From the NCBI GenBank assembly GCA_032207245.1, contig CM063498.1, positions 51,006,846-51,070,845 on the forward strand: a stretch of DNA of 64,000 nucleotides, in the 5' to 3' direction. The notes beneath the pieces were generated by a model. That model saw only the letters and a program-made list of their open reading frames with translations, was not told the origin of the DNA and did no database searches. Both the position numbers and the translations under genes were made by a program. This DNA comes from Pardosa pseudoannulata (Eukaryota; Arthropoda; Arachnida; Araneae; Lycosidae). Shown in pieces: positions 48,353 to 60,122 of the stretch (positions are counted from its first letter, which is position 1; every line of letters starts with the position of its first letter).

Positions 48353-49694
48353 AACTTGCAATCTATTCACAAATGTATATACAAATATTTCAGTGCAAAT
48401 TGCTTGTATAAAATTTTAATAATAAGTTTTTGTAGAACAGTGGTTCTCATTGTAAAGATTTAAATTTTACTTGATTTTCTTAAAGCCATGTTTAAATCAA
48501 ACCTATCTGTGATTATTTTATTAAGTAAACAAATCTAGTAGATATGTTAGTGAAATTTGGGGGGATAATCTTGTTTAGGTACAATTTAGTTAATATTTTG
48601 TACCAAAACATTTTTTTCCCATTTTTGAACATTTATATATATATCAGTGTGAAATAGTTTTTCATAAGTGCTAAATTGTACATTGCAAATATTTTTTTTA
48701 TCAAGTTATAATATTTAGTAAAGCATTGAAAAATGAATAATTCGAATCTATAAACAAGTTTGTTTGATACAGAATATCTTTAAATTATATCCCTCTGCAA
48801 ATTGATATTTTTTGGTACAAGTCATTATTGAAAATTTATTGGATAGTATTTCATTTAATTATATATATTTTTTTTCCATTATGATTTGGATACATATTAG
48901 TTGTTGTTTTTAAAACTATATTTATGAGATATAACAGTAAAATGTTTGTCTAAATCTGCTCTTTGTGATATGTAATAATAAATATTTTGAGAACCACTGT
49001 CTTAGGAAAAGATCTTTAATTACTTGTGATTTAGTTACTTTCAACTTTTCATTCATATGCATACTATAACACTTTATTGTATATTAATTAATATATTATT
49101 GTTTTTGAGCTTTCAATAAATATAAAATTTTCCATAATATTTTAAAATTTTGTATTTTTTTTTTAAATCTATATATGAAGCTGGAAGTAATATACAATTT
49201 GCTAGCTATTAAAAGATTTTTTTTTTTAATTTTGTTTTCAAAATGATATTATTTTAAACTTAAAGGCCATCTAAATTCTTATAAATGCTTAAATATTATC
49301 ATTTTATATAAAATTTGGAATAAAAAGTTTCAATTGGCCAAATACTGTGTATAATAAAAATATAAAGAGAAAAATCAAGAGAAATTTTCTCAATTTATGT
49401 AGATGATAAATCAATGTCTAAAGATTCAGACAAGTTAAAAATATATATAAATTTATCCTGTATGAAAAAAATTGTATAATAATATCCTTTAAGCAAATAA
49501 ACCTGTACTTTATCCTCTAATATTGATGCTTTTTCTTTGTCTAATCTCTTCTTTGATTATTGTTTTTTCTTTATCTCACATGCCTGTTTTTATGTGTTTT
49601 GGTAACTGAAAAAAATGTGTCACTAATTAGGAACAAAGTCCTCGCTAATTCCAGCATCATGGATATGAAGTCTGCTAGAGCATCCAGTTTTATA
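48353..49694 (+). other. FBXL5 3' UTR and downstream
   Basis: Possible AATAAA signals occur at about 48977, 49113 and 49495. The last is followed within 25 bases by a T-rich stretch, the best-looking end, but this needs transcripts to settle. Confidence 0.5.
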
Positions 49695-49698
49695 TTAA

Positions 49699-49979
49699 CA
49701 CTAGATTGCCCAAGGCAGTCATTTTGACTGTTTTTTAATTTCAATTAGAAAAACAATTATGAAATATAATGATACAATTTCTTAGAATTTGATGACTTTT
49801 TCTATAACATATAAATGGGTTTATGAGTAATTGTAGTTACTTCCGCCCTCCTTTATTATATAATATTAAAAATTAATTTTAAACAAATTTCTTTACATAT
49901 TTGTTATTTTTTCACAATGCAGTCATTTTGACTGTTTTTGGGCAATATAGGTATACAAGAAATCTCGGGCAATTTAGTG
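49699..49979. mobile_element. piggyBac-type MITE, TTAA-flanked
   Basis: Ends CACTAGATTGCCC and GGGCAATTTAGTG, with TTAA exactly outside both (49695-49698 and 49980-49983), the hallmark target of piggyBac transposons. The self-complementary motif CAGTCATTTTGACTG occurs twice, near each end (about 49717 and 49920). 281 bp, no coding capacity. Confidence 0.88.
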
Positions 49980-50537
49980 TTAAACTAGCTACAAGTACCC
50001 AGCTTTGCCCGGGTTTAAAATAAGGTTTTCTGTAGAAGTGTGCAAAACTGTTTATTTGTATGCAATAAAAGGGTACATTTATCTTAAAGCAATGTGATAG
50101 ACAACAGTTTTGGCAGTTCCATTTGGAGTGTGTACAAAAAGATCTTCCTCTTTGTCCACTCTAGAGCAGGCCACATACAACTACCCATGAGAAAAGCATG
50201 GTGTCTACAAGTCTATACCAGCAATCCCAAGAGACTGGTCCTGTGACTTGTTGATTGTGACGGCAAAGCATAGTTTCAAAGGAAACTGTATTCTCTTGAA
50301 TTGTATGGTGTTGTCTGAGGGAATGATAGGTATTCTTGGAATAAAGATATCCTCCCCCTTACCACACTCTGTGAGTACTGTGGCTTGAATGACATGTTAC
50401 ATCAGCTTTTTCACAATTAAACTTTTACCATTGCACAACCTGGGTGCATCAATATCAGATCAGCATTATTGGAGCACCAACTTTCAGAATCAAGTTGTGG
50501 GCTTGCGAATCAGGAGTCTGGATGGAATTCAAGAACT

Positions 50538-52258
50538 CAGGCATGAAAGTCTTCCGCTTTTAAGCGGAAATCCGCTTTTTTGACAGCCTTTCCGACTGTT
50601 TCTGAGATCGATGCAAATCCGTTGAGAAATCGTGATTGAAAAATGGGGGGGGGGGGGTAATCGAAATCCGTACTGATTGAAATTTGTATCTTCTACCGCG
50701 TGTTTTCGCTGAGATGTACGCTTGCAGAGATGTGACTACGCATACTAATTCACTTCCATTCCGATTGGCTCAATGTAGTATATGAAGGCGGGGCTACTCT
50801 TTCAGGGTCGAATGACGATCGCGTTATGTTATGGATTCCAGATTTGAAAGAGGGGGCAGCATTATTTCTAGCGGTACCCTAGCCAGCTGCATTCTGTACT
50901 AACGGTCTTCGGGAAAATAGTTTGCACGTGCGTTATATTTTGGATTACCGTGTTTTACTTCTAAGAGCGGCTGTGTTTAGAAGAATTTATGATGGAAGTC
51001 AGTAAAAAAGATGAACATAAAATTTGTACCATCGATGCTGCGGAAAAAAATAAATTTAAATTTGAATGGCTAAACAAATCTGTAGTTATAGATGATCCAA
51101 GTACTGCTGAAAAATGTGAAAAAATAACCGTCAAGGTAGGAGATTGTATTAGAAAAATTGAAATAAGTGGAAAAGTCATTTGCAGACTTTGTTCTGATAC
51201 CATTTATTACGGAAAAAGAGGATTTGCTGCTATATCAAGTCATATAAAGACCAGTAAGCATGCATCGAAAGTGCAGTCTAAAATGACGAATTATGTTTTA
51301 CCTGCTAATTTTTTTGGTGTCCCAAAGTCGTCATCGTCTGTGATTTCATCTGTACCTTCAACTTCAACCCAGCTACCTGTTAATGTTCCTTTGTGTGATA
51401 GGATTACGAATGCACAATCCTTAGTGTTGGGTGTACTGGCTGAACATAATTTGCCGTTTACTATGTCTCCAGTATTAATTGATTTAGGCAAAGTTCTTGC
51501 CAGAGACAAAAAGGCACTAAACCACTTGGAAATGTCAAGAACAGCAGCATCCTATCGATTTTTTAGTATCTGAAATAAAAAGCATTTTTTTTTGCATTTG
51601 CTGAAGAACTTCTTTCATCAAGAATGTTACATATTATTCTATCAAGATTTCATTTTCGTAAGGTTATTTTATTGTTGTGTTTAATCATAATTTTATAAAT
51701 CGAACAGATTTTTTTCATCTTGCATGCATCTAGGGATTTAGAACTTGTAGTTATTAAATTTGTTAAATAAGTTTTTAGCCTAATTGCTGAAAAACTTATT
51801 TACTGGAAACTATTACATACTATGGTATTTGCTGGTATATTGTGTTAGCTGAACACTTGACAATATTACTGAATACATTAAAATCATTTTAAGTTTACTG
51901 ATTCCAATTTTGTGTTAATCTTTTAAAATAAATCTTGTGACCGAATTTCATTATTTCACTTTACTATCCAGTGCAACTCTACTCTCAGTGAGTTTAATTT
52001 GTAAAAAAGTTTTTGTATAAAACATTCTTTTTTGCATATTATCAAGAACCTGGTACTACTATGGTAAGAATTTTCTTTTGTGTATTATCCTACTGATGTG
52101 TGTATGTATGTAGATATATAAATGTAATACTGAATCATATCGTGAAAAAGAGTTATGTAAGAGAAAATGTAATTATCTTCCTTAAATCCCCCCCACTCCC
52201 CCACCCCGGGCTTAAAAAAAATTTCAGCTTTTTTTGTCATTACCCACTTTCATGCCTG
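50538..52258 (+). mobile_element. hAT-like element carrying a BED-finger ORF
   Basis: Ends CAGGCATGAAAGT and CTTTCATGCCTG are inverted repeats. AGAACT lies on both sides (50532-50537 and 52259-52264); with the next two bases CA the duplication could be 8 bp, the hAT size. The uninterrupted Helitron coding sequence gives the empty site. Inside are the 194-codon ORF (50989-51573) and a run of 13-14 G at about 50646. No DDE catalytic core is present. Confidence 0.85.
50989..51573 (+). CDS. BED-type zinc-finger protein, truncated hAT transposase
   Basis: Intact 194-codon frame. A BED-like finger C65-x2-C68-x16-H85-x5-H91 (CRLCSDTIYYGKRGF...SSHIKTSKH) would bind the transposon ends. The region after it (LVLGVLAEHNLPFTMSPVLI, MSRTAASY) is the conserved segment leading into the hAT catalytic domain, but the frame ends there (RFFSI, stop) and no catalytic core follows before the element's right end. 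The likely cause is internal deletion. It could encode a DNA-binding-only protein able to compete with full transposase, which is inference. An alternative view is a spliced gene whose other exons were not recognised. No introns or promoter were identified. Confidence 0.75.
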   Translation: MMEVSKKDEHKICTIDAAEKNKFKFEWLNKSVVIDDPSTAEKCEKITVKVGDCIRKIEISGKVICRLCSDTIYYGKRGFAAISSHIKTSKHASKVQSKMTNYVLPANFFGVPKSSSSVISSVPSTSTQLPVNVPLCDRITNAQSLVLGVLAEHNLPFTMSPVLIDLGKVLARDKKALNHLEMSRTAASYRFFSI

Positions 52259-52505
52259 AGAACTCAAAGGGATTTTGTACTGCTTCATCATCAGTAAGGA
52301 TGCAGTCTATGGACTTGTAGGCATATTCTTTTCCTGGAAGCTGCTTCTGAATGGTGACATTGAGCTTCTCAACTGCATCATTTCTGCTTGCCAGAATTGC
52401 TCTGTGAGAAAACCAGTCCTGATCCTTCAAGATTTGCTGAATGTGATATTTGTTGCAGTATTTGCTTGCAGTAAAGTAAATATAACAAAAAAGTATTGTG
52501 TTCAC

Positions 52506-52713
52506 TTACTGCTTTTGTTTAGTAAAGTTTTCTCTAAAATATACCCATGTCTCAGAACAGGCACATGGAACATTACTTTTGGCTGGAGGAGGCCAGAGTG
52601 AGGTTGGGATGGAACGAAACCTGTTTAAGAACCTTTCCCATGTAATTTTGTGAACGTGTACCAAATTTCACGTTATTTGGTTGTCTGGATCTTGGGGAAC
52701 AGACAGACAACAT

Positions 52714-52768
<55 letters not shown>

Positions 52769-53920
52769 TTTCCTCCTGATTGCAACACTGGTATGGTTGC
52801 TCACTCATGGTGCTTGCAGCTTGCCAGGCACTTTGGTGGGGTCTGCTGAATGGTACTAAACTTTAAAGGAATTTTGAAATGTATAACAGTTTACATTTTT
52901 TACATTACAGCAACAGGACTTTACAGATAATATTTATTTTTGTTATGAGCTGATCTCATGAAATATCTTACCAATCTTGCTAAATTGTTAGCTTCAATAT
53001 AGAAAGGCAGAATTGTTTAAACTCAGTTGAATTTCTTTAATTCAAATTTCAAAGAAAATGCAAAACATTCTGAACTATCCAGTTTTTGTAAAAATTTATA
53101 ATAGACTACTTACCTAGTTTGATAGCCAAAGAAGGAAGAAATCTAACATTAACATTTTTCTTATTTAAAAAGAAAAATTGTAATCATCTTCTGTTTTACA
53201 CTATACAAAATGATGGAATTCAATTTCAGAGTGAAAAAAGTAGCTTCAGCATCAGTTTTTTGTGCTTTAAAATTTCATCTTATTTTTTGTGACATGGTGA
53301 TAGTTTCTGATGTACTTGGTACTTGCCCATTCCTCATCAGTATCTCATCTTGTTTAGGAGAATTTAGTGCCACTAAACTCCAATCAACCAACAAACCAAC
53401 TTCATCAGTATCTATTTTCTTCCTTTATCAAATAAAATTATTATTTTTTTACTTCATTTATAATTTATTTTATCGTTTTGTTGTCCATATGCAGTTTCTT
53501 TTCTAGATTTGAATCCATTAAACCATTCTGAACTAGTTGTAAAAGTCTTTAATTCCAACCTTTTTGCTAAATTCCTCAGCGTGTGTGTGTGTTTGTGTTT
53601 GTTTGTATCTATGTATGTATGTATGTATAAATAAAAACATTTCTATAATGTACTTATCAATTTCAGGGTATTCAGCTTCCCTGTTACGTTTTGTTTGCTC
53701 CTTATCTCCATTTTCATGTAGTCAAAGAGTTGATTTAATTTTTAAAAAGAGTTCATAAAGTGCTAGTAAACATGCAATAATCCTTAGCTATATCATTCTT
53801 GTTCTTGATATCTATTTCCACCTTTTTAATTATTTGGTATTTTCCTTTTGAAGCCAAAGGTGATTCTAATAAAAATTCGAAAAATCTAAGAAAAAATATA
53901 TTTATATAATAACAAGACGA
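52506..53920. other. Unannotated interval
   Basis: Contains a (TA)n microsatellite at 52717-52767. Sequence at 52550-52700 (GGATGGAACGAAACC, GTACCAAATTTCACG) resembles transposon tail sequence, but no family is assigned. Confidence 0.4.
52717..52767. repeat. (TA)n microsatellite
   Basis: About 50 bases of TA. Confidence 0.97.
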
Positions 53921-53924
53921 CCCG

Positions 53925-54400
53925 ACAGACGTTGTTCCTCTTTGAACGCTGTAAATCCAAAGAGTGTAAAATGTTTTTAAATAAATTATAAATTGGACCG
54001 TTTTGATGGAAAAAGTAAGGAAAAAATATTTTAAAAATACTTGACGCCACCACGCGTGCTGTCATCTTAAACGTAATTAGATTAAATTAAAATTCCCATA
54101 TCGCCTGTATGGAAATTCGATCTTGGGATTTCTCGTACTGAAGCCCGTTGCGCTGATCATTGCGCTACAGATACATTGAGAGTGATGGGTTTCATGCGGC
54201 ATAATAATAATCTCAATAAGCGAGTAATTCTGGATTTTTAATAATAATAATAAAAAAAAAACATTTTCTGTCGGATCTAATTGTGAATCTAAACCATTCT
54301 CGAATCAACTTAATTACATATACAAAATTTCATCAAAATCAGTCCAGCCGTTTAGGAGGAGTTCTATTACGGACAGAAGAATTTTATGTATAAAGATTAT
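53925..54400. mobile_element. Retroposon-like repeat with tRNA-like core
   Basis: The segment CAGTCCAGCCGTTTAGGAGG near 54340, followed by GGACAGAAGAATTTTATGTA, is the kind of tail seen in many invertebrate LINE/SINE pairs. On the minus strand at 54110-54180 a degenerate tRNA-like stretch (TAGCGCAATGATCAGCGC, then ATCGAATTTCC) is visible. Assignment is tentative. Confidence 0.5.
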
Positions 54401-55413
54401 AAATAATTTATACTTAATTATAAAATATATAATATATATATATAAATAATAATATACCTATTATATATTTAATTATATATAATAGTAATTATTTATTATA
54501 TTTATAATTTTATATATGTATATATTAAATATAATTATATAACATATTTTTTAAAATTTAAAGTTTTTTCGAATTTGAGTTAATAAAACATCTTAGAATT
54601 TTCAAATTAACTACATAATTTTAGTATTGCATTCTATAGGAAACTAAAAGGGAATTGTATAATTTAAATTAATCAAAATTTAGAATTAATAAAGTCCAAT
54701 TATCTAATAATTTAATGCTCCGGTATAACTACCATCTGTTACTGTTTAACGGCTCCACAAATTGACCTCACCGCCTTGCTGTCATTTTGGGTAAGCATCT
54801 CTAACGCAGACCATAATCTTTTTATTTTATCCAGAAGTTACAATAAATAGGGCAACTGTGTCTGAAGCTAATATTTCACATAGCAGACTTTCTACAGATA
54901 TGCAAACACTTGAATCATATCTATTGCAGATGTGTTTAATTTATGTGCTGCTGATCAAACTTAGTAATCGACATTGTGTAACCTACTGCGGATGGTTTCA
55001 TGGTGTGCTAGAGGCATCCCAAACATTTACGTGGTAACAGATTTGTTGATTAAGGAGGAATTTTATAAATATTTCAGAATTCAACTCTTTTTTTTAATGA
55101 TTTTGATTTCAAGGAATTCATTTTTATAATGCTGGCTTTTTTTCTATATTTCTACGATACGTTCTACGGTATATTCTGAATGAAACTACTTTCGTGAGTT
55201 TCATTTCAAATGCATGACAAGGCAAAACTTTTATTTATTTAAGAAACGTAAGTTAGGGTATCGTAAAAAATAATAAATAATAAAAAAAAGCTCTCGCTAT
55301 CGACGAAGTAAATATGTTATTACGCAATAGGGAATTTTTGTTTCGGGTTAGGCGGAAGTAACGCATTCTTATATTTAAATAAACATTGATATGACTTAAC
55401 TATAGGTGAATTA
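54401..55413. other. Unannotated interval
   Basis: Very TA-rich at 54410-54560; no gene recognised. Confidence 0.4.
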
Positions 55414-55421
55414 TCTCTAAG

Positions 55422-57023
55422 CAGGACATACCTCGACCTTTGCTGCCGTGGCAAAAGAAACTGGCCTGCGCCCTTCCACCAAATACAGTGGGAATATATA
55501 TAAACATGTTTTCTTTCTACATTATACTAACAAAACTATATCTTCTATATAATAATAGTCTTAAGTTATCAAATGTCCTCGAATTTATGAAGCGGTTGAC
55601 CTAGAAAAAATCCATATTGGATTCTTGATGAGTTAGGGTTAGCAAAATTCAAAAATCTTTAAAACGTCCGAAATCCATTCCCATTTCGAGTGTTTAATGC
55701 CAATATTTCAAAATTTTCCCCAGTTAAGAACATGCTATTAAATTTATCACATAATAAATTGGTAAAAATAACATTTTTTTCTATCATTATGATGTCGTTC
55801 TTTTGACCATCTTATTTAATTATTTCTTATTTTAAATCATTTAAATATATTCTGCATTATTTTCATACGTTTTATCACTGAACTTAGATATTACGTAAAT
55901 ATTTTTTTTTTTACATTTGTATTAAATAATAGATTAGGTGCGTATGTGATTAAATTTTAAATTAACACATTTTTTTTTAATGAAAATTTTCTCACCAGTA
56001 TTAATAAATTCTTTTCATAAGAGTCTATTGAGTCTATTTCACGGACTAATAAGTATCTAGCGTTTAAGTTATATATCTTTGAAAAGTAATAAGTTTGTTC
56101 GCCTTTTTTACATAACCATATATTTTGACTAAATGCATTCAACGTGATTCTAAACTGCATTTACAGTATCGGGAGACTTTAGAGGAGTATGAAGATAAAC
56201 AAATTATTGAGAGAGTACCAGATAATTCGCAGCCAAAAAACTAATAATTTTTTTACCTGTCTCATCGGGTACTTTACAATCCTGGAAAGTTAAAAATTTT
56301 ACTAATTCTGTCATATGACGGGCGATATGTAGTACAAAAGAAATAGTATAAAAAGAAAAGGTATTTGTAACATTTTTATAGCTTTAGCATGCGCGAGTAA
56401 ATCCATGATTTCTTTGTAGTTCATCTGTTTGTGGTTTCTTTCTCAAAACGGATTTCTTCAACTTTTAAAAAATTAACTTTTACACATATTTCCGTTTTTG
56501 CACATAATATATACTTTAATGACAAATAATCGAAGTATGACGTACAGAAAGGGCCTTTTTACTTCATAAAAAGTGTCCTTTCACTTGACCAAAATGACCT
56601 CTTTTTTTGGTATATGTATCCTGTTCATTTTTAAAAGAAATGAGAACATTAATTGTAACGTGCTATGGAAGTAGTAGAAGACATGAAAGGAGTGTTGCGG
56701 ACACAATGTGGTTTCTGCAGTAGAGAATTATTGTATTTTTGCAAAATTTTTATTCGAAACTGGCAAGCGACTACGAGTTTCCATTACGTTTTACGAAAGT
56801 TTAGCTAGGGACAGTCTAATTTTGTTTTTAATAATTCTTCTGCTCCGTTTTTAATAATTTTCCTTTTAACTCTACTCTTTAATGGAAAAGTTGAAAAATA
56901 TATTTTCAACTTTTCCTTATTCCTACTTGGGGCGAATCGTTCTCTTTTGGACCCCATTTCCATCACGGGACGGTGCCCGTGTGAATGATACGTCACCTTT
57001 CCCACGCGCTAGTTCTGGCCCTT
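55422..57023. mobile_element. hAT MITE copy 1, split by Helitron copy 2
   Basis: Left CAGGACATACCTCG, right CGCTAGTTCTGGCCCTT, flanked by TCTCTAAG (55414-55421) and TCTGTAAG (57024-57031), 7 of 8 identical. Both ends and the right interior (CTACTTGGGGCGAATCG) match the copy at 61830-62523. Helitron copy 2 sits inside near the left end. Confidence 0.85.
55541..56332 (+). mobile_element. Non-autonomous Helitron, copy 2 (0.8 kb)
   Basis: Starts TCTTCTATATAATAATAG after A; ends GGGCGATATGTAG before T. The palindrome is TCTGTCATATGACGGG (56307-56322). It shares AGTATCGGGAGACTTTAGAG and TACTTTACAAT with copy 1, but lacks the 2-kb interior. The terminal CTAG has mutated to GTAG. Confidence 0.83.
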
Positions 57024-57807
57024 TCTGTAAGTGTCCGTGGTGAAGCATATATAATGATCATTAGATAGGGACTGCAGGGTTCCCACGGTCCTTTAAAAGT
57101 TCTTAAGAACTCCTTAATTTTAGCTTTCATTTTTAAGGGCCCTTAAAATACTTAATTTTCGACAAAGGTCCTTAAACACTCCTTAATTTTTAAATAAGAA
57201 TGCAATCAATTTCTCCATTGACGCTATCCGCTTTCTTCACTTCCTATCAGTTTTAGCTGTATTCTCCTAACTTTCTAGTTTTGTAAGTTCGGAGTTATAT
57301 TTGCCCAAAACCGGTTCTAAGAACGTCAATACAGGTGATATGTACCATTCAAAGAATATATATATATATTAAGAATATATAAAATATTTGTTAATATTCA
57401 TAACATTCTTTTACATTTTCTAGCCAAAAGTGAAGTATTAATAATAAAGAAAATCTTCAAATACATATATGTTTTCAGTGTATTACTGTAGTAATTCAGA
57501 ATTCCTTTCTTTGATATTCTAAAAAAAATATGAAAATACTTTTAGTGTATTAGTACTTTTTATGGTCTCGAGCTAGAAACTTATTTGACAAATAAATAAT
57601 CTTACGCATACTGAAAAGTTTTAAAGAATAAAGTCAGCTGCCCTTTCCTAATAGCTAACAGTCATGCAGATTTTAATTAAACGAAGCGTGGGGGGTGGGT
57701 GTAGATATTTCAGTTACTTATGGAAGATTAATTTTCCTTGCATTGAATGTGATAGAAAAGTCTTAAAACTTTTTTCTTTCCTAGGCAACGTCGGGTATAA
57801 TCAGTAT

Positions 57808-57809
57808 AA

Positions 57810-57856
<47 letters not shown>

Positions 57857-57895
57857 CATATATGTGTTATATATATACATATATATATGTGTGTG
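57808..57895. repeat. (CA)n(TA)n microsatellite
   Basis: Simple repeat within the hAT-like element. Confidence 0.95.
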
Positions 57896-58317
57896 TAAGG
57901 AAAATTCTCAGAGGGTTTCAAAACTTAAATCAAGGGTAAAAATTCCCGCGTCATTTTCCATTCCCCTTTTTAACCCCTAACCTAAATTGACCACTGGGGC
58001 TACAGGTTACGCCCTCAGAGAAGGGGCCTGGCCAATTATAAACCTACATGGCCCTAGCGGACAATTTAGGAAATTTCCAAATAAAAAGGAGATACACGCT
58101 AGCGGAGACAGATTTTTCTAGAGATATTTTCCCACAGATGTTGACCCAGGTGTTATGTGTCTTGTACATAGAACTTCATGCTAGCTGACCCTTCAGTTTG
58201 TCCCTATGATGAAGTGGGAACCCGTCCTTCAAAGTTAGCTTAATAAAGGTCTTTAGCTGAAATGGTATCATTTTTATGGCCATGACTGCAACCCCCCATC
58301 GAGAAATCAGTCTCATT

Positions 58318-58369
<52 letters not shown>
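58318..58369. repeat. (CA)n(TA)n microsatellite
   Basis: Second tract in the same order and orientation as the one at 57808. Confidence 0.95.
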
Positions 58370-58956
58370 CCTGAAATGTACTTATAATATTGTATTTTAT
58401 TCACAACTTATGTTTAGTTTGATCACTAAACACTTTTTTTCAAAATTAGTTTTTGTCAAATAGATTTATCTTATATTAATTTTTAGGCATTTCTAAAAAC
58501 TTAATTCCGAAATATGGTAGGGCATTTATTGAACATGCCTTGTCTGGTTCATAATCATTAAAATATGTTCCTCAGGAAATAGGGTTTATGTCGTTATGCC
58601 TTGTATTTCAAGTAGGTCCTTATAAAAAGTTACTTTGGTCCTTAAAAAGTCCTTAATTTTTCTTCTGGAAAAAAAGTGAGAACCCTGGACTGGTATACAA
58701 AATTCTCATGAAAAAATTATGTAAAAAAAAAAAAACATTTTTAGCGTATAAAACACTAATGAAATAATACGAAGAGTATGTCTGTTTCTACGATGATTAC
58801 ATAGACGTATGTTTTATATGTACATGAAAGGTAGAGAGCGGCTATGACACAAATTTCACGTTTTACAAGAGAGTGTAATAGAGATTTTTTACAGACTTGT
58901 TTTAGTTGGGCCGTTTTTAGCGAAAAGCTTTATAAATGTCTTTGAGGAAATCTAGA

Positions 58957-59131
58957 TTGGTTTGGTTTGGAGTGCTACGGCCTACTTTTTGCAACACGAG
59001 GGCTAATGAGACTGGGACCTCCAGCTTAAAGCCGATTCCGAACGGCTATGAACATCCATGCCATTGTGGGATTTGAACCCACGAACTCCGGTACCGAAGG
59101 CAGCACCCTAACCAATCGGCCATCGTTTGGC
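58957..59131 (-). mobile_element. tRNA-derived SINE, full-length, perfect 15-bp target duplication
   Basis: Best-preserved copy: tail TTGGTTTGGTTTGG at the low-coordinate end, body, then the tRNA-like head with GGATTTGAACCC (box B complement) and CAATCGGCCATCG (box A region). TTGAGGAAATCTAGA occurs exactly at 58942-58956 and 59132-59146. Confidence 0.95.
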
Positions 59132-59625
59132 TTGAGGAAATCTAGAAGACATATGCCTGTAAGCGTAAGGAAATACTAACAGTAAAAAATTATGAAATAG
59201 CTACACATCTGAGAGGAGAGAGAATTCATAATTAAGTCTACATAAATTTTAAAAAATGCAATTTTGTGTCCTGTACCCACATAAGGGGATAAAAGCCTTC
59301 ATAATAATAGAAGACGGGAAAAAATACGAAACTTTTTTGTCTCGACAAAGTCAAGTTAAGCGTACACTTTATAATTGAGTTAGATATTTGCTATTGAATG
59401 ATTATCTTATTTCATTTAAGTCTCTTTATTGTATTTTTATATTATTATTTTTTACAATATACAGTCAGTACCGGCTATAAGCTCACCCGCTTATAAGGGC
59501 ACCCCTCTTATATGGTCAGTTTTCTAAAGTCCCGTCTAACTTAATAGGGAACATGTGTTAAAGCGCACCGCTCATACATTTTCTTTTTCTTGTTACCGGC
59601 TACATGGTCAATTTTCAAAATGTTT

Positions 59626-59630
<5 letters not shown>

Positions 59631-59658
<28 letters not shown>
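59631..59658. repeat. Poly(T) tract
   Basis: About 28 T in a row inside the pogo-like element. Confidence 0.95.
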
Positions 59659-59661
<3 letters not shown>

Positions 59662-59839
59662 TTAATGCGAAATTGGAGAGGACCTGAATTCAAGCCTTTA
59701 TTTTCCTCTCTTTCCCCCTTTCTTGTTTGTGTAGACTCATCGGAGATATCCACCTCTCTCAGTTCTCGCCCCTCACTGATAAGAAGTGGACATCTGTCTG
59801 TTTTTTGAAGTTATCTCTCTTATACATGACCTCAGGTGT

Positions 59840-59953
59840 CATTTTACTAATTCCGAAGCAGCAGATGATCATTTAAAAGCTATTACGGACTTAGAAAAAG
59901 TTGTGTTAACAACCAACAAAAGGAAGCAAACTTATATATCTGATTATTTTTAA
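59840..59953 (+). pseudogene. pogo-like transposase C-terminal fossil
   Basis: One frame reads FTNSEAADDHLKAITDLEKV and ends KRKQTYISDYF stop. A final KQT-x-I-x-D-[YF]-F motif is typical of Tigger/pogo DDE transposases. The catalytic core is gone. Confidence 0.65.
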
Positions 59954-60122
59954 ATACATTGAACATGAATGCACGTATGTACGTGAGATGTACTTTGATT
60001 AGTAAGGTAAGCTAATAAATCCCACCCACCCACCCACCCCAAAAATATTGCATATTTTTAATGTATTTTTTACTTCTCGAATTAATTTTCAAAATGTTCT
60101 TAAAAGTATAATTATTTGTTTA

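Larger units (their letters stand above)
49985..52505 (-). pseudogene. Helitron helicase C-terminal fossil and 3' terminus, split by a hAT element
   Basis: Right part (52259-52465, minus strand): QQILKDQDWFSHRAILASRN, NVTIQKQLPGKEYAYKSIDC, DDEAVQNPFEF. Left part (49985-50537): FLNSIQTPDSQAHNLILKVG, then with frame changes PRLCNGKSLIVKKLM, FKRIQFPLKLCFAVTINKSQ, and CFSHGQLYVACSRV-like sequence. These are the terminal motifs of Helitron-type Pif1 helicases. Removing the hAT rejoins NPFEF to LNSIQ in frame. The 3' end has ACCCGGGCAAAGCTGGGT (49997-50014, hairpin-like) and CTAG at 49985-49988 followed by a host T, the Helitron terminus. Stops and frameshifts make it inactive. Confidence 0.85.
57075..58687. 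mobile_element. hAT-like element ending CAGGGTTC
   Basis: CAGGGTTCCCACGGTCCTT at the left and GTGAGAACCCTG at the right are inverted; just inside both ends are repeated GGTCCTTAAAA and CCTTAATTTTT phrases. GACTG flanks both sides. The interior holds two CA/TA microsatellites enclosing an unidentified 420-bp segment. Confidence 0.65.
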
